Positions 32,119-45,155 of a stretch of 64,000 bases of DNA are shown piece after piece. The stretch lies in NCBI RefSeq assembly GCF_029946505.1, contig NZ_JARZHG010000028.1:1-64000 (forward strand). Reading direction: 5' to 3'. Position numbers and translations under genes: made by a program. The notes beneath the pieces are model-generated. The model was not told the origin of the DNA. It saw nothing but the letters and a program-made list of their open reading frames with translations, and ran no database searches. The first letter of the stretch is position 1. Each line of letters begins with the position of its first letter. Source of the stretch: Polyangium sp. y55x31 (GTDB lineage: Bacteria; Myxococcota_A; Polyangia; Polyangiales; Polyangiaceae).

Positions 32119-35100
32119 ATGGCACGGGATAGCCCCTCGATGGCTCGTTCACGTGGTGCTCACCTGGATCGCGCGACCCGCGCGAAGGCACGGATCGCCC
32201 TCGCGTTGACTTTCGCCTGCTGCGCGATCGCCCCGACGCACCCGGCGAGCGCAGACGGCGGAACGATCCACCCCGAGGTGCTCGAGGCAAGCGCGGCGAT
32301 CGCCGCCGCGAAGGGGCCCGAGGCCTACACGGCGCTGCGGGATCTGTGGCGCACCTGGGATCGCGCGGACCCGACGCACGTCGAGGAAGCGCTCGTCGCG
32401 GCGACGGAGAACAAGGCGCTGCCCGCGCCGGTGCGCGTCTACGCGGAGCTGCTCGGCGCGTACGCGCGGCGGCGTCGCGGCGACCTCGAAGGCGCGCTCG
32501 CGCGGATCGAAAAGCTCGGGTTCGTCGGCCGCTACATGACGGTGGGCCCGTTCGACAACGACAACAAGACGGGCTTCGGGATCGACTACCAGCCCGAGGC
32601 GGAGCTCGACGAGGCGATCCCCGCGGGCCGCGCGTACGAAGGAAAGGAGCGCGCCGTGCGCTGGCGCGTGCCGCCGACGACGTCGTCGTACGGATGGTTC
32701 GACTTCGGCGACATCCTCCGCCCGCGCGAGTCGGTGTGCGGCTACGCGACGACGTTCGTCCGCGCGCGCCCTGGAACGAAGGCGCGCAAGGCGACCTTGT
32801 GGGTGGGCTCCGCGGGCGCGTTCAAGCTCTACTACGACGGCGAGAAGATCCTCGAAGACGCGGCGTATCGCGAGCTCGACATCGATCGGCACGCGACGAC
32901 CGTGACGCTGCGCCCGACGTTCAGCCGCATCACCGTGAAGGTCTGCGGCGACGAGGACGCGCCAAAGTTCGCGCTGCGCATCGGCGACGAGGCCGGCAAG
33001 CCCGACCTCGATGTCGAGGTGCGCGCGGACCTCGAAGCGAGCACCGAGGCCGCCGCCGCGATGAAGGAGCGCGCGAAGAAGAAGGAGCCGAAGGAGCAAG
33101 GCCGCGTCGTCGGTCCCGTGCAGGCGTTCGAAGCGCTCACGTCCGGAAAGACCCCCGCGCCGGCCGCGCTCGAGCAGTACGCGCGGTACCTGGCGATCAC
33201 CGGCGGTGATCCGAAGGCCGAGCACAAGGCGCGTGACCTCGCGCGCCGCGCCGCCGAAGCCGAGCCGACCGTGCCGCGGCTCCTGCTCGCGGGTGAGCTC
33301 GCCGAGGATCGGAACCAGCGGCGCTCGTGGGTCGAACGCGCGAGCACGCTCGCGAAGACGAACGACGAGAAGCTCGACGTCCTTCTCTCCGAGGCGCACC
33401 TCGCGCGCACGGGCGCGAACTGGCGCGACGCAGTGCCGATCTACGAGCGCATCCTCGCGCTCGACCCGGACAACCTCGGCGGCACGCTCGGCCTGGTCGA
33501 GCTCTCCGTCGAAGCGGGCCTCAAGCGCACCGCGCTCGGCATGCTGGAGAAGGCGGTGCAGAAGAACCCGCGCTGCGTCTCGCTCCTCTCCGCGCTCGCC
33601 GCGCAACTTCGCTCGCTCGGCCGTGACACCGAGGCCGAAGAGGTCGAGGCACGTTACGCCTCGCTGCGCTTCGACGACGCCGACTTCCTCAGCCAGAAGG
33701 TCGAGCTCGCGGTGGCGCGCCGCGACGCCGTGGGCGCGGAGCGATGGCTCAATCGTTTCCTCGGCGTCGACGCGGGCTCGGCGTGGGCGCGAGGGCTCGC
33801 GGCGCGCACGTATCGCGCGCTCGGGCAGAAGGACCGCGCGCTCGCGACCTACCAGCAAGCGCTGGCGATGGCGCCCGAAGACGTGCAGACGCTGCGCGCG
33901 CTCTCCGATCTCTACGGAGAGGAAGGCGATCGCGACAAGCAGCTCGACCTCTTGCGGCAGATCCTCACGATCGTCCCGCAGGCGAAGGAGGTGCGCGAGT
34001 ACGTCGAGCACATCGAGCCGAAGGCGCCGCGCGCGGACGAGGCGTATGCGTGGGCGCCCGAGAAGTTCTTGCCGATGCGCAAGGAGCCCGCGCAGGGCTA
34101 CCCGATGCGCTTCATGCGCAACCTCACGGTGACGACGGTCTACCCGAACGGCCTCGCGAGCCGCTTCCATCAGGTCGTCTTCCAGCCGCTCACCGACGAG
34201 AGCGCCGCGTCCGCGCGCCAGTACGACTTCGCCTACGAGGCCGATCGCCAGACCGTCGATCTGCGCGCTGCCCGCGTCTATCGCGCGAACGGGAAGATCG
34301 ACGAGGCGATCGAGAGCGGCGAGGGCGCCGCGGACAACCCCGCGATCTCGATGTACACGTCGCAGCGCGCGTTCGTCGTGCTCTTCCCGCGCCTCAACGC
34401 GGGCGACGTCGTGGAGCTGCGCTACCGCGTGGAAGACGTCGCTCCGCGCAACGAGAAGAGCGACTACTTCGGCGAGGTCCAGTACCTCCAGAACGACAAG
34501 CCCATCGCGAGCAGCGAGTACGTCCTCATCACGCCGAAGTCGCGCCGCTTCTTCATCCGCACCGACCGGCTCCCCGGGCTCGTCGAGGACGTGAAGGAGG
34601 AAGGCGACAAGCGCATCTATCGTTTCACGGGGACGAACGTCCCGGCGCTCGCGCCCGAGTCCAACATGCCGCCGTGGTCCGAGGTGCTCGGCACGGTGCA
34701 CGTCTCCACGTTCGACACGTGGGACGCGGTGGGCGCGTGGTACTGGGGCCTCGCGCGTGAGCAGTTCGACGTCGACGACGAGGTGCGCAAGCGCGCCCGC
34801 GAGCTCACGAAGGGCCTGACCGACGACGCCGCGAAGGTGAAGGCGATCTACAAGTTCGCCACGCAGACGCGTTACGTCGCGCTCGAGTTCGGCATCGAGG
34901 GCATCCGCCCGCGCCGCGCCGCGCAGACGCTCGCGCGTGGCTGGGGCGACTGCAAGGACAAGGCGACCTTGATCGTCACGATGCTGCGCGAGCTCGGCAT
35001 CAACTCGACGATCGTCCTGCTCCGCACGCGCATGCGCGGCGACATCGCGCCCGAGCCCGCGAGCCTCGCGCCGTTCGATCACGCGATCGTCTACGTGCCC

Positions 35101-35877
35101 TCGATGGACCTCTACCTCGACGGCACGGCCGAGCACACGGGCTCGATGGAGCTGCCCGTGATGGACCGCGCGGCGATCGGCCTGCTCGTGAACGAGGGCA
35201 AACCCAAGCTCGTGCGGCTGCCGCAGCCGCCGCCGGAGCAGTCGCTCACGCGCCGTCACGTCGAGGTGACGCTCGCGGAGGGTGGCTCGGCGCAGCTCGT
35301 GTCCGACGTGCAGGTGACCGGCGCGTACGCGCCCGACTGGCGCCGTCGTTACCTCGCCGAGGGCACGCGCAACGAGCGCGCGTCGCAGGATCTCGCCTCG
35401 GACTTCGGCCCGATCGAGCTCGAAAAGGGCCGCGCGGGCGTGGAGACGGGCGACCTCGACGATGTCGAGCAGCCCGTGAAGATCCGCACCCGCGGCAAGG
35501 CCACGAGCTTCGCGCGGCGCGAGGGCGACGCGCTCAGCGTGCCCGCCAGCATCACGCCGCGCCTCGTCGCCGAGCTCGCGCCTTCGTCGAAGCGCACGCT
35601 CGACGTCACGCTCTCGGCGCTCACGAGCCGTGAAGAGGAGTGGGTCATCAAGGTGCCCGCGGGCATGAAGGTGCGCGCGGCGCCCACGGCGCAGAAGCTC
35701 GACACGCCGTTCGGCGCGTTCCACGTCACGGTGGAGCAAGCGCCGGGCAAGGTCACGGTGCGGACGGGCCTCTCGTTCAAGAAGGCGCGCGTCACGCCGG
35801 CCGAGTACGAGGCGTTCCGCTCGTTCTGCGAGGCCGTCGATCGGGCCTTCGGCCAGCGCATCGTGGTGGGCAAGTGA
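32119..35877 (+). CDS. Secreted TPR / DUF3857 / transglutaminase-like protein
   Basis: 1252 residues with an N-terminal signal (ALTFACCAIAPTHPASA). The first 400 residues resemble a beta-rich tandem with MTVGPFDNDNKTGF. TPR-like helices follow (about 420-640). DUF3857 comes next (about 670-860: VTTVYPNGLASRFHQVVFQPL). The transglutaminase-like core (about 895-1000) has the Cys in GWGDCKDKATL, His in PFDHAIVY and Asp in YLDGTAEHT, so the triad is intact. The rest is beta-rich. Such proteins act in the periplasm or at the surface; the substrate is unknown. The start is uncertain (ATG 32119 or 32140). The stop overlaps the next gene (GTGA). Confidence 0.9.
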   Translation: MARDSPSMARSRGAHLDRATRAKARIALALTFACCAIAPTHPASADGGTIHPEVLEASAAIAAAKGPEAYTALRDLWRTWDRADPTHVEEALVAATENKALPAPVRVYAELLGAYARRRRGDLEGALARIEKLGFVGRYMTVGPFDNDNKTGFGIDYQPEAELDEAIPAGRAYEGKERAVRWRVPPTTSSYGWFDFGDILRPRESVCGYATTFVRARPGTKARKATLWVGSAGAFKLYYDGEKILEDAAYRELDIDRHATTVTLRPTFSRITVKVCGDEDAPKFALRIGDEAGKPDLDVEVRADLEASTEAAAAMKERAKKKEPKEQGRVVGPVQAFEALTSGKTPAPAALEQYARYLAITGGDPKAEHKARDLARRAAEAEPTVPRLLLAGELAEDRNQRRSWVERASTLAKTNDEKLDVLLSEAHLARTGANWRDAVPIYERILALDPDNLGGTLGLVELSVEAGLKRTALGMLEKAVQKNPRCVSLLSALAAQLRSLGRDTEAEEVEARYASLRFDDADFLSQKVELAVARRDAVGAERWLNRFLGVDAGSAWARGLAARTYRALGQKDRALATYQQALAMAPEDVQTLRALSDLYGEEGDRDKQLDLLRQILTIVPQAKEVREYVEHIEPKAPRADEAYAWAPEKFLPMRKEPAQGYPMRFMRNLTVTTVYPNGLASRFHQVVFQPLTDESAASARQYDFAYEADRQTVDLRAARVYRANGKIDEAIESGEGAADNPAISMYTSQRAFVVLFPRLNAGDVVELRYRVEDVAPRNEKSDYFGEVQYLQNDKPIASSEYVLITPKSRRFFIRTDRLPGLVEDVKEEGDKRIYRFTGTNVPALAPESNMPPWSEVLGTVHVSTFDTWDAVGAWYWGLAREQFDVDDEVRKRARELTKGLTDDAAKVKAIYKFATQTRYVALEFGIEGIRPRRAAQTLARGWGDCKDKATLIVTMLRELGINSTIVLLRTRMRGDIAPEPASLAPFDHAIVYVPSMDLYLDGTAEHTGSMELPVMDRAAIGLLVNEGKPKLVRLPQPPPEQSLTRRHVEVTLAEGGSAQLVSDVQVTGAYAPDWRRRYLAEGTRNERASQDLASDFGPIELEKGRAGVETGDLDDVEQPVKIRTRGKATSFARREGDALSVPASITPRLVAELAPSSKRTLDVTLSALTSREEEWVIKVPAGMKVRAAPTAQKLDTPFGAFHVTVEQAPGKVTVRTGLSFKKARVTPAEYEAFRSFCEAVDRAFGQRIVVGK

Positions 35878-36131
35878 CCGAACGCGCGAGCACGCCGGAG
35901 GGGCCGCCCGAGCTGCCCGAAGGCGTGCTCGCCGTGCGCCTCGGCCCGGGCGCGAACTGTTCGTCCGCGGGCAGCGCCATCGACATCCTCTTTTACGGGA
36001 GCGTCGTCGTCGGCGCGCTCGCGGTGGCCCTCACCGCGGCGCTGACGCCACGCGAGCGTCGCGAGTCGTCGGATGAGAACGACGATCACGACGCGAACAG
36101 GAACGACACGAACGATCCGAAAGACGCGTAG
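35874..36131 (+). CDS. Small single-pass membrane protein, translationally coupled
   Basis: 85 residues, GTG start at 35874 overlapping the stop of the transglutaminase gene in GTGA. An N-terminal Pro/Glu-rich part is followed by the Gly/Cys segment RLGPGANCSSAGSAID, one hydrophobic helix (ILFYGSVVVGALAVALTAAL) and a strongly charged tail rich in Asp, Asn and Arg. It has no signal peptidase site. The GPGxNCSSxGSxID segment just before the helix has a motif-like look. The overlap implies that it works with the upstream protein. Function unknown. Confidence 0.68.
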   Translation: MTERASTPEGPPELPEGVLAVRLGPGANCSSAGSAIDILFYGSVVVGALAVALTAALTPRERRESSDENDDHDANRNDTNDPKDA

Positions 36132-36170
36132 GCCGCCGGCGCATCGAACGCCGGCGGCGCTCGCAGTCTC

Positions 36171-39542
<3,372 letters not shown>

Positions 39543-39599
39543 CGGGCGGGCGAGTTAGCACCGGAACACGGCACCGTCGATGGATGCGCGAAAGGTCGC

Positions 39600-41135
39600 T
39601 CAGAAATCGAGGCTCGCCACGAAGACATCCTGGAAATCGTCACGGGTCGCGAGCTCGACGTGCCGGACCCGCGACCGGACATCCGCGAGCCTCGCCCGGG
39701 CCGCCTCGGGATCCCGCGCGAACACCGTCGCGCCTTCGAGCGACGCGTTGCCCACCGCGACGACCGCCGACGGATCCACCTCGGGCAGCATCCCGAGACG
39801 GATCGCCACGTCGTGCCGGAGGTGCGTCCCGAACGCGCCCGCCACCGAAACACGCGCGAGGTCCTTGTCTCGGATCCCAGCCGTCGTGCAGAGCAGCTTC
39901 GTCGCCGCCCGCAGCGCGCCCTTCGCGAGCTGCAGCTCGCGGATGTCCATCTGCAGGAGATCCACGCCCCGCGCGAGCGTGATCCGATCCGCGCCCGACG
40001 CGATCGCGCCGTCCTTCGCCACGAGCCCCGCGCGCACGAGCTCGCCCAGCACTTCGAGCAGCCCCGTCCCGCAGATCCCTTTTGCTTTCACCGTCCCGAT
40101 CGTCGTCGGGCGGATGGCCCCATCGTCGCGCACCTCGACCCGCACGATCGCGCCCGGCTCCGCGCGCATCCCGACCGAGATGTTTCCTCCTTCGAACGCC
40201 GGCCCCGCGGGCGTCGACGCCGCGTAGAGCGAGCCCTCGTGCGCGAGCACGATCTCCGTGTTCGTCCCGATGTCGATCAGCATGCGCGGAGGCCCCGATC
40301 GATCGAGCTCGGTCGCCAGCACGGCCGCGGCCGTGTCACCGCCGACGAACGATCCGAGCAGCGGGAACGTCGTCAGTGTCTCCCCGGACAAACCCACGTC
40401 CGCGGCCGGCCCGGTCCGCTCGTCGAAGAACGGCGGCGTGTACGGCGCTTCGGCCAGGCTCGTCACGTCTTCGCCCCAGAGCAGCGTCGTCATCGCGCTG
40501 TTCGCGGCCACGACCCACCGTCGGATCGCGCCGTCTTCCGGAAAAATCCGCCCGCGCGCTGCGCCTTCGAGCAGCCGCAACGTCTCGCGCGCGTCCTCCG
40601 TCAGCTCCTCGCGCGCCTGCTTTCCTTGCAGCGCGTGCGTCAGCCGCGTCATCACGTCGTGGCCGCGACGCACCTGCCGGTTCAGCACGCTCGCCTCGCC
40701 GAGCACCTCGCCCGTCTTCGGATCGATCGTCCGGAGTTGCACGCTCGTCGATCCGAGATCCACGGCTGCATCCACGATCTTCGGCAGCTCGCCGGTCGCG
40801 AGCCTCGTCACGCTCGGCGCCGCGCGCAGATCGAACCGGCTCTGCACCTCCACCGTGATGGGCGTGCGCGGCCGGATCCGGCACGAGAGCCTGAGGCCTT
40901 CGCGGAGCATCCCCTCGCTGAGGACGGCCCGGTCCTCCTCGGTCGGCGGCGCGCTGCCGGCGAGCACGCGGACGATGCATTTCCCGCACGAACCGCGACC
41001 GCCGCAGGGCGCGTTGATCGCGATTCCGCGCGAATGCGCGATTTCCAGGAGCGAATGTCCAGCATGGAAGCTCACCGTGGTACGGACGGGGGGTCCATCG
41101 CTGGACGGCTCTTCGAAGGTGGCGCGGACGAGCAT
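39600..41135 (-). CDS. 2Fe-2S ferredoxin / ASKHA (DUF4445) protein, corrinoid-activator-like
   Basis: An N-terminal plant-type 2Fe-2S domain with Cys44, Cys50, Cys53 (APCGGRGSCGKC) and Cys85 (LSCRI), then an ASKHA ATPase-like domain (DLGSTSVQL, LIDIGTNTEIVL, GKGICGTGLLEV-type loop, VSVAGAFGTHL). This is the plan of RACo/RamA-like proteins, which use electrons and ATP to reduce inactive Co(II)-corrinoid proteins; the corrinoid partner (for example MetH or an O-demethylase) is not nearby. I choose ATG 41135 over ATG 41198: the extra 21 codons have weak GC3 and the earlier start would overlap the -10 of the divergent rpmI promoter. Neither start has a good ribosome binding site. A GGTTTGTCC motif encodes Gly-Leu-Ser at 40386. 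Confidence 0.88.
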   Translation of the reverse strand: MLVRATFEEPSSDGPPVRTTVSFHAGHSLLEIAHSRGIAINAPCGGRGSCGKCIVRVLAGSAPPTEEDRAVLSEGMLREGLRLSCRIRPRTPITVEVQSRFDLRAAPSVTRLATGELPKIVDAAVDLGSTSVQLRTIDPKTGEVLGEASVLNRQVRRGHDVMTRLTHALQGKQAREELTEDARETLRLLEGAARGRIFPEDGAIRRWVVAANSAMTTLLWGEDVTSLAEAPYTPPFFDERTGPAADVGLSGETLTTFPLLGSFVGGDTAAAVLATELDRSGPPRMLIDIGTNTEIVLAHEGSLYAASTPAGPAFEGGNISVGMRAEPGAIVRVEVRDDGAIRPTTIGTVKAKGICGTGLLEVLGELVRAGLVAKDGAIASGADRITLARGVDLLQMDIRELQLAKGALRAATKLLCTTAGIRDKDLARVSVAGAFGTHLRHDVAIRLGMLPEVDPSAVVAVGNASLEGATVFARDPEAARARLADVRSRVRHVELATRDDFQDVFVASLDF

Positions 41136-41171
41136 GGATGGGGAGGCTAGCTCTTGGGGCTCCTCGCGGCC

Positions 41172-41201
41172 TTGACAACCCCCGCACCCGTCCGCCATAA
41201 A
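41172..41201 (+). promoter_or_regulatory. Sigma-70 promoter for rpmI-rplT-pheS
   Basis: TTGACA (41172-41177) matches the -35 consensus; CATAAA (41196-41201) follows after 18 nt. The predicted leader to the rpmI ATG is about 90 nt. It is one of the best consensus promoters in the window. Confidence 0.65.
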
Positions 41202-41298
41202 GCTCGCCCCGCCGCATCTACCTTGGTTTCGAACGGCGCTCCGACGGTCGGAGCGAGGCCAGGCAGAGCGCACCCCTCACGGGAGCGAGAAGGCATCC

Positions 41299-41496
41299 AT
41301 GCCCAAGATGAAGACGAACCGGGCCGCCGCGAAGCGCTTTCGCGTCACTGGCTCGGGCAAGATCCGCCGGAGCAAGGGCGGCTTGAACCACTGCATGCAG
41401 GAGAAGAGCAAGAAGCGCCTGCGCCGTCTCCGCAAGAACGACACCGTCGACACGGCGATGGAGGGGCGTGTGAAGCTCCTCCTGCCCTACCGCTGA
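41299..41496 (+). CDS. rpmI: 50S ribosomal protein L35 (bL35)
   Basis: 65 residues with the family start MPKMKTNRAAAKRFRVTGSG and the rest of the L35 block (KIRRSKGGLNHC...KSKKRLRRLRK). It is a ribosomal large-subunit protein. It starts a rpmI-rplT-pheS cluster that usually follows infC, but infC is not here. It is preceded by a good promoter. Confidence 0.98.
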   Translation: MPKMKTNRAAAKRFRVTGSGKIRRSKGGLNHCMQEKSKKRLRRLRKNDTVDTAMEGRVKLLLPYR

Positions 41497-41520
41497 TCCC
41501 GAGCAAGAGAGGAGCGCCCA

Positions 41521-41874
41521 ATGCCGAGAGTCAAGCGTGGGTTCAAAGCCCGTCGTCGTCGTAACCGCGTCCTGAACCTGACCGAGGGGTATTTCCTTGG
41601 CAGGAAGAACCGCTACCGCCAAGCCGTCGAAGTCCTGCGCCACGCGTGGGAGTACGGCTACATCAGCCGCAAGCTGAAGAAGCGGGATTTCCGGCGCCTC
41701 TGGATCGTCCGCATCAACGCCGCTGCCCGCACGAACGGCACGACGTACTCCCGCCTCATGAGCTCGCTCAAGAAGGCGAACGTCACGCTCGATCGGAAGA
41801 TCCTGTCGGAGCTCGCCATCCACGATCCGGCGTCGTTCGGCGCGGTCGTGAAGCTCGCGGGCGGAAGCCGCTAG
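41521..41874 (+). CDS. rplT: 50S ribosomal protein L20 (bL20)
   Basis: 117 residues beginning MPRVKRGFKARRRRNRVLNL, followed by GYFLGRKNRYRQAVEVL, RDFRRLWIVRINAAAR and SYSRLM-type NGTTYSRLMSSLKKANVTLDRK, the L20 signatures. It binds 23S rRNA early in assembly and in many bacteria represses its own operon. A GAGGAG site sits before the ATG, 24 nt after rpmI. Confidence 0.98.
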   Translation: MPRVKRGFKARRRRNRVLNLTEGYFLGRKNRYRQAVEVLRHAWEYGYISRKLKKRDFRRLWIVRINAAARTNGTTYSRLMSSLKKANVTLDRKILSELAIHDPASFGAVVKLAGGSR

Positions 41875-41890
41875 GCCGGGAGATCGGGGC

Positions 41891-42951
<1,061 letters not shown>

Positions 42952-42961
<10 letters not shown>

Positions 42962-44679
42962 GCTGCGAGCGTCGTGGCCGTCACGGCCGCCGATCCCTCG
43001 AACGAGATCACCTCATCCGCGATCGCGAGCGGCCCCGGCCGATGCGTCACGATCAAGATCGTCCGCGTGCCCCGCTGCGCCGCCAGCGCGGAAAGCACGC
43101 GCGCCTCGGCCTCGGCATCGAGCCCTGACGTCGGCTCGTCCAGGAGCAGCACCGGCTGATGGCTTGCGACCGCGCGCGCGATCGCCACGAGTTGCCTCTC
43201 CCCGCCCGAAAGCTCGTGCCCTCCAGCCGCGATCCTCGCCCCGCCACGCGCCTCGGCGAGCCCGAGCCCTCCGACCTCCGCGAGCGCCCGCCGGACCTCC
43301 GCGTCCTTCGCGTCCTTCGCGCCGAGCCCCACGTTTTCCTCGATCGTCCCCGACACGATCGCCGCCTCTTGCGGCACCCATGCGAACGGCCGTTCGTCCG
43401 GACCGACCCCTGCGCGCGTCAGCTCCTCGCCGTCGTATCGAAGAACCCCTTCCGTCGCGGGCACGAGCCCGAGCAGCCCTCGGAGCAGCGTCGTCTTTCC
43501 GCTCCCGGTCGGCCCCACGATCGCCACGATCCGCCCCGGCTCGGCCGTGAACTGCACGGCCCGCCCGCTCACGCCGCCCACGTCGAAACGCAACCCCTCG
43601 ACCGACAACCGCGCCAGCCGGAACCGACTGCGCGTGCCTTGCACACTCGCCGCCTCGGCCGCTTCGAGCGCCGCCTCAGCGCCTCCGACCTGCACGCTCG
43701 CTTCGAGCGCCTCGAGCGACGCGGCCCCTCGCTCGATCGCCGTCCGCGCATCCCCGAGATCGCGCAGCGGCCGATACGTCATAAAAAACACCGCGGCGAA
43801 TGCGACGAGCAACCCATCCCCGAGCGAAGGCTGTGATCGCTCGATCCACACCACGAGTGCCAGCAATGCGGCCGCGGCGAGTACCTCGTTCGCGCCGGAG
43901 ATCGCGCCCCTCGTCGCTTCGGCCCGCGCGGCGGCGCGACCGGCCTCGTCTCCCGCCTTTCCGAGCGCCGCATGAACCCTCCGCGCGGCTCCGTACGTTC
44001 GCCATAGATCCAGATGCCGTACGAGCTCGTCTACAGCGGAATGCAGGCCTTCTGCGAGCCGCGCCGACCGCGCGTGATGCACGCGGACGAACCGCCGCGC
44101 GAAGGCCAGGATCAACGCGAACGGCGCGAGCAGCAGGATTGCGGCGATCGCGAGACGCGAGGACAGGCAGAGAAGCGCCACAGCGAGCGGAACGAGGTGT
44201 GCAATCGCACGAGCTGCCGCGAGCACACCTTCGTCGACGCCTCGTTCAACGTCGCGGATACGCACGGTGATCGCGGCCAAGGAGGTGGCGGCCGCGCTCG
44301 GCGGTTGCCCTTGCAGCACGATCGCGGCGGTGATCGTACGCCGAATTGCGTTTCCGACCTGAAAGACAGCCCGCTTCTGACCGTAGATGGAGAAGGTGCT
44401 GGCTGCAGTCTTTACAAGGGACGCCCCGAGACCGATAGAAGCCAGAAAAATCGGATGATGCAGGGCGTCGCGGGGGTCGACAAGGGCGCTGAAGGAAGCA
44501 AGTTGCCTACCCATCAGCGCCTGCCCGAGAAGGCCAGCGCACGAAGCCAAGATTCCATGGGCTATCGCCTGCACCAGGGTAGCCCCAGAAAACATCCAAC
44601 AGTTTCGCCGATCCCGGCGGAGCTCGTGAACGACACGCAAGACGAATGTCCGACTGGACGTGTTCTCAGTCGGCATCAT
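42952..44679 (-). CDS. ABC transporter, fused permease and ATPase (exporter type)
   Basis: 575 residues with six predicted helices in the first 300, then an ATPase domain: Walker [12 protein letters not shown]-loop [18 protein letters not shown], signature [14 protein letters not shown], Walker [14 protein letters not shown] and H-loop VTHRPG. It has the half-transporter layout of exporters such as MsbA or CydD, so it should dimerise; the substrate is unknown. The start is ATG 44679 or 44676. It is divergent from the sigma factor across a 476-nt spacer. A GGTTYGTCC copy lies at 44085. Confidence 0.9.
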
Positions 44680-45155
44680 CGACTACAACGGAGCGCGTAA
44701 GCATGGGAGCACACCGCCATCGAGGCAGCCTGTCGCCCACCGCCTCGCATGACGGGGAGCCAGGCTCCCTGCGTGCCGCGTCGGAGGATGCTCCTAGCAT
44801 GCCGACCGGCGATAGGCCCGACCCGGGAGCGGGAAATTCGGGAACATACACCGATGACGGCATGAAATTTGCAGAATTCGTCGAGAAGACGAGCGATCCA
44901 GTCTCCAGCATTGCATCCGTGAACGGCGGCCCGAGCCAGCCGATTTCTTCTCGGAGAGGATCCACCGGAATCAAACCGCACAATCCCCCGTTCAGCCCCC
45001 CATCGGGCAGCGGGAACAAGGGCCTTGCCATGGCGAGCTTCGAAACCCCGACGAGCCCGGACCGATCCCTCCTTGACCCAGCCGAGAGCTTCCACTCTCG
45101 AAAGGGTGATTCCGAAGAAGTGAACGAAAAACCCTCCACCGCAACGAAGAGCAAG
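44680..45155. other. 476-nt spacer upstream of the sigma-factor gene
   Basis: An in-frame extension of the sigma gene reaches back to 44646, but this stretch lacks the GC3 bias of the window's genes and has AT-richer parts (44850-44890). A small hairpin, CGAGAG (45083-45088)/CTCTCG (45095-45100), lies near the gene, before a possible GTG start at 45120. I read the region as promoter and leader, and cannot place a promoter with confidence. Confidence 0.4.

Noticed and set aside
32119-36131. Transglutaminase gene belonging to the mglBA operon
   Set aside because: It is on the opposite strand with a 470-nt spacer, so it is at most divergently linked.
44646-45155. N-terminal extension of the sigma factor (170 codons)
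   Set aside because: GC3 is weak, the amino-acid composition is unlike the gene, and ribosome binding sites fit the later starts; not fully excluded.
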